A DNA stretch of 61,000 nucleotides from Glandiceps talaboti. Lineage: Eukaryota; Hemichordata; Enteropneusta; Spengelidae. The position numbers were made by a program, and so were the translations under genes. The stretch lies in assembly GCF_964340395.1 (NCBI RefSeq), contig NC_135563.1, positions 7,294,422 through 7,355,421 on the forward strand, read 5' to 3'. Each line of letters begins with the position of its first letter. Position 1 is the first letter of the stretch. The notes beneath the pieces are model-generated. The model had not been told where the DNA came from, searched no databases, and worked only from the letters and a program-made list of their open reading frames with translations. Positions 55,181 to 61,000 of this stretch are shown piece after piece.

Positions 55181-56718
55181 CGGGAATCAAAGCTGTATTC
55201 CTACAGTAGAATTTTAATTGCAAACAGACCCATAAAAGTATTTTTTTGAAACCCTTATTTTCAATGTGGTCTTCGTAGGGATATTCAAAATGCCGTGGCA
55301 ACAATGGTAGTCTAGATTATAATTTACAGTTATATCAAGAGAAGAACAAATGTATTAAAATATACACAGAAATAGTCACCATTATTCACGTTAACATATA
55401 TATTCTCATCCAATTGAGACAAATTATAAAATTTTCATTCATTTTCCTGCTTCACTCAAGCAACCAACCAAGTGAAGTGAACTTGGAGACAAACTTGGAA
55501 AACGTAAAACTAGTAATTTATCGCCACCTATAAACATTTCCATTTGTTTTTTTCTTGAAATGGCTAGACATTCCATATTGTCATATCCATCATGGAAGTA
55601 GGTGTATGCGCTATGCCACATGCCAGTTATCATAAAAGGTCATAATGCTAACACAAAGGTCAAAGGTTACCACTCTGTGTCATACTCTTTTTATGTGGTG
55701 CCACTGTGTATTTCTAGAGGCAAAAACTTGAATCTAAATAAGATACAACAGTCTGTTGTACATACAATGATGCAATTATAACAAGTTTATGTAAATTCCC
55801 ACTCAGTCAAAATCAATTTTCAAAAAATAACTCTGTACATGTGAGTAGAAATTTTCATTTAGTACTATGAACCCGTGAGTCTGTGAACATTCATTCTCAC
55901 AAATGTTTCTAGACCAATGGAACAGATTTTGATAAAGTATATGTTCAAGAACGCTGGCTGCTGGTTGACCTACAGTTACTAAATTTGTATATATACACTG
56001 CACTACCTTCTGTTGGAATTGTTGATAATCTTAATTTTACAGAATGTATTTCAAAATTAAGCCAGTGTATTCCATTTATAAATTAATTACTATCAACACC
56101 CCGAAAGTTGTGTGGCACAGTATCTACTTCAAAAAAGGTGGCAAACGTGTAGTATAAACTCTGTAATAAGGCAAACATGGTGCCGCTGAATACAACGATG
56201 GATTATGGGATATCAATGCATAAGAGTTTGAGAACTGGCATAACAGTTGACGAAGTATCATCCAACTTACTTCAAGAGTTTTAGAGAGTAGTGGATGATT
56301 CTTCATTAAAACTAATTAATTTAAAATGTGTTTCTAAATTGCCTTTGTGTACCGTTTGTTCATCAATGTAGGTCTTGTTTTCCCAGTAACAGCTGTTAGT
56401 AAAGAGAGAACATTTGTTTGGAATTGTATGGAAATGATCACCAGCACACAGGTTATTTGTTCTATAGTGACAAAATATGGAAATTTATTGAAATTTCAAT
56501 AAGGGTGTACTTTGTTACTAAAGTCAGGGGTGGGTGTGTGGGAAGGTGGGGGCTGTGTGTGGCTTTGCACATTGTGGGTTTTGATGTACGTACAAGCAAG
56601 TTTGGTTAGTGCCTGTTTTTTCCCAACATCAGTTTTTATTTTCATTCTTCTCGAAGCCGAGAATCCTGATCTTATCTATGCTGGAAACATGTAGAAATGT
56701 AAGAAGACAAATTTATGT
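55181..56718. other. No gene recognised
   Basis: AT-rich, no repeats noticed, no convincing splice sites with open frames. Confidence 0.45.
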
Positions 56719-57085
56719 AGGGTTATGTGTACTTGGCCCTCACCCTGTATACTTGTCACAGACTGTGTCATGACTGTCTCTAGATCCATACTAGGTTTAG
56801 GTGTAGTTGGCCCTCACTCTGTATAATAGTAATGACTCCCAGTATGCTATCATTCCACTGGTTTTAGGTGCATTTGGCCCTCGCTGTGTATATTAATAAT
56901 GACTGTTCCTGTATGCTAGCACTCCAATGATCAATTCTAGTTTTAGGTGCATTTGGCCCTCACTGTGTATATTAATAATTACTGTCCCTGTATGCTATCA
57001 TTCCATTGATCAATGCTAAGTTTAGGTGCAGTTGGCCCTCACTCTGTTGACTGTCCCTGTATGCTATCGTTCCATTGATCAATGC
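56719..57085. repeat. 67-79-bp minisatellite, five copies
   Basis: GTTTTAGGTGCATTTGGCCC + TCACTGTGTATATTAATAAT + GACTGTCCCTGTATGCTATC + ATTCCATTGATCAATGC repeats. The TTGGCCC landmark occurs at 56733, 56807, 56874, 56953 and 57032. The last unit is shortened. Confidence 0.8.
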
Positions 57086-57209
57086 CTGAAGAGCTGGCAG
57101 TCACATGGTCTGTTTGATGTATGTATAGGTGAAAACCCTTGCATTCAATGAAATCATTACTACGCCCTGTATGACATCACTATTTAACACACTGTTACTG
57201 GTTGTACAG

Positions 57210-57320
57210 GAAGCATGCAGAGGTGAGGCAATCTTGTACCTTATCCAATATTTTGCCATGACAACAGGGATGTTGATCCTTCTGATGTTGAGCCCTCTTG
57301 TAATTTCTGAGTCCTCGTGA
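57210..57320 (+). CDS. Candidate terminal exon with one membrane segment
   Basis: After an acceptor-like TTGTACAG the only open phase reads EACRGEAILYLIQYFAMTTG followed by MLILLMLSPLVISESS and TGA. About 25 residues are hydrophobic, which fits a last transmembrane helix with a short tail, as in ZIP-type zinc transporters, but that likeness is weak. No upstream exon was identified. Confidence 0.18.
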   Translation, partial: EACRGEAILYLIQYFAMTTGMLILLMLSPLVISESS

Positions 57321-59777
<2,457 letters not shown>

Positions 59778-59850
59778 AAGTCAGTGGTAAGATTTGTCCG
59801 TAGTACAGTGCTCGATACGTCTGCACGCAGAGCGGAGTATATGTTGGTAC

Positions 59851-59917
59851 ATCAACATCTCCTGACGAGTGATTTACTCACGAAACAGGCTTGTAGAGAC
59901 GAAAAACCCGACTTGAT
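59851..59917 (+). ncRNA. Type-I hammerhead ribozyme with 2-bp stem III
   Basis: The core reads CTGACGA (59862-59868), stem II GTGA/TCAC with a 5-nt loop (59869-59881), and GAAA (59882-59885). Stem III is the minimal A-C/G-T pair (59885-59886 with 59893-59894) around loop AGGCTT. Position 17 is A at 59895, so cleavage would follow GTA. Stem I pairs TCTC (59858-59861) with GAGA (59896-59899), and after an internal loop ATCAA (59851-59855) with TTGAT (59913-59917). Every conserved core base is present. Hammerheads with such short stem III are known from Penelope-like retroelements and retrozymes and tend to work as dimers. No retroelement protein is seen nearby. Confidence 0.75.
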
Positions 59918-59930
59918 TTTCTTCTACCCT

Positions 59931-60054
<124 letters not shown>

Positions 60055-60076
60055 CATATTACAATAATTAATTGTA

Positions 60077-60456
<380 letters not shown>

Positions 60457-61000
60457 TACATGTATGCATAAAGTCATATTATCCCGCACATGATATCGTT
60501 CCCCCATTGTTTCAGTATATTGGTACTAACACCAAATTATCACATAAATACGTGCAAATCTTGACCTGTGTGACGTCAAGTAGGAGAGATCAAAAACCCT
60601 AGTCACCCCTGTACTACCGAACATTTTTGTTTCAACTGTTCAGAATGACTTGTTCGTGTCATTGTACGATCACAGTTATCATAATAATGATGTACTTAAA
60701 CTACTTCATCAATGCACGCAGTATGTTAGATACATCCCTGAGTGGTGTGAGTCTGACACACACATGTATTTTATGTGGATTTAAATTTTAATAATTTTAT
60801 TGTCAAAATGTCGATGAGCATAATCTATGACAATTTGTGTCACTGTGTGTCCCGTCATGCAGTGTAAATGTCTGGGGACTACAAATCCTCACCTGTGGCT
60901 TGGATTTGTATAAGTCTGTAGAATCATACTTGGAGCATTATAACGTAAAACTAACATTGATTTCGTGGGATTATATATAAGTATACAAGAATGCAGAACC
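60457..61000. other. No gene recognised
   Basis: A TGACGTCA is at 60571; no open frame of interest. Confidence 0.45.

Overview
This is eukaryotic nuclear DNA, AT-rich and full of microsatellites, from a bilaterian animal. Genes are split by spliceosomal introns (GT-AG junctions with pyrimidine tracts) and coding sequence is well under 5 % of the window. The mix of a Trunk/noggin-type cystine-knot gene, an animal MAP-kinase phosphatase, a tRNA-derived SINE, non-LTR retrotransposon remnants and a TTAGGG-like tract suggests a marine invertebrate (lophotrochozoan or invertebrate deuterostome). I cannot name the species.

Left part (2.0-13.8 kb, + strand): a multi-exon gene whose phases join without a stop from a hydrophobic signal peptide to a C-terminal cysteine-rich domain. 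The protein looks like a secreted Trunk/PTTH/noggin-family cystine-knot ligand with a furin-like site before the knot. Its introns hold large simple repeats and several inverted-repeat (MITE-like) elements.

Middle (22.2-32.5 kb, - strand): a complete three-coding-exon nuclear-type MAP-kinase phosphatase (DUSP1/2/4 group) with an 8.9-kb first intron. It has a TATA box close to its start and two perfect CRE palindromes upstream. The two genes converge; 14-22 kb between them is non-coding repeats. A secreted ligand acting through a receptor kinase and an ERK-dampening phosphatase would be functionally compatible, but nothing here shows they act together.

Right part (34-61 kb): mostly repeats. 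It holds microsatellite blocks, a decayed non-LTR reverse transcriptase (41.9 kb), a SINE (47.4 kb), at least four families of non-autonomous TIR/hairpin elements, and two weak candidate genes (52.9-55.2 kb and 57.2 kb). Near 59.9 kb, between two very long AT arrays, lies a sequence that folds exactly as a type-I hammerhead ribozyme with a 2-bp stem III. A different short element, near 97 % identical between two inverted copies, is also sandwiched by microsatellites at 34.4 and 43.1 kb. The hammerhead and these microsatellite-bounded elements are the most unusual content.
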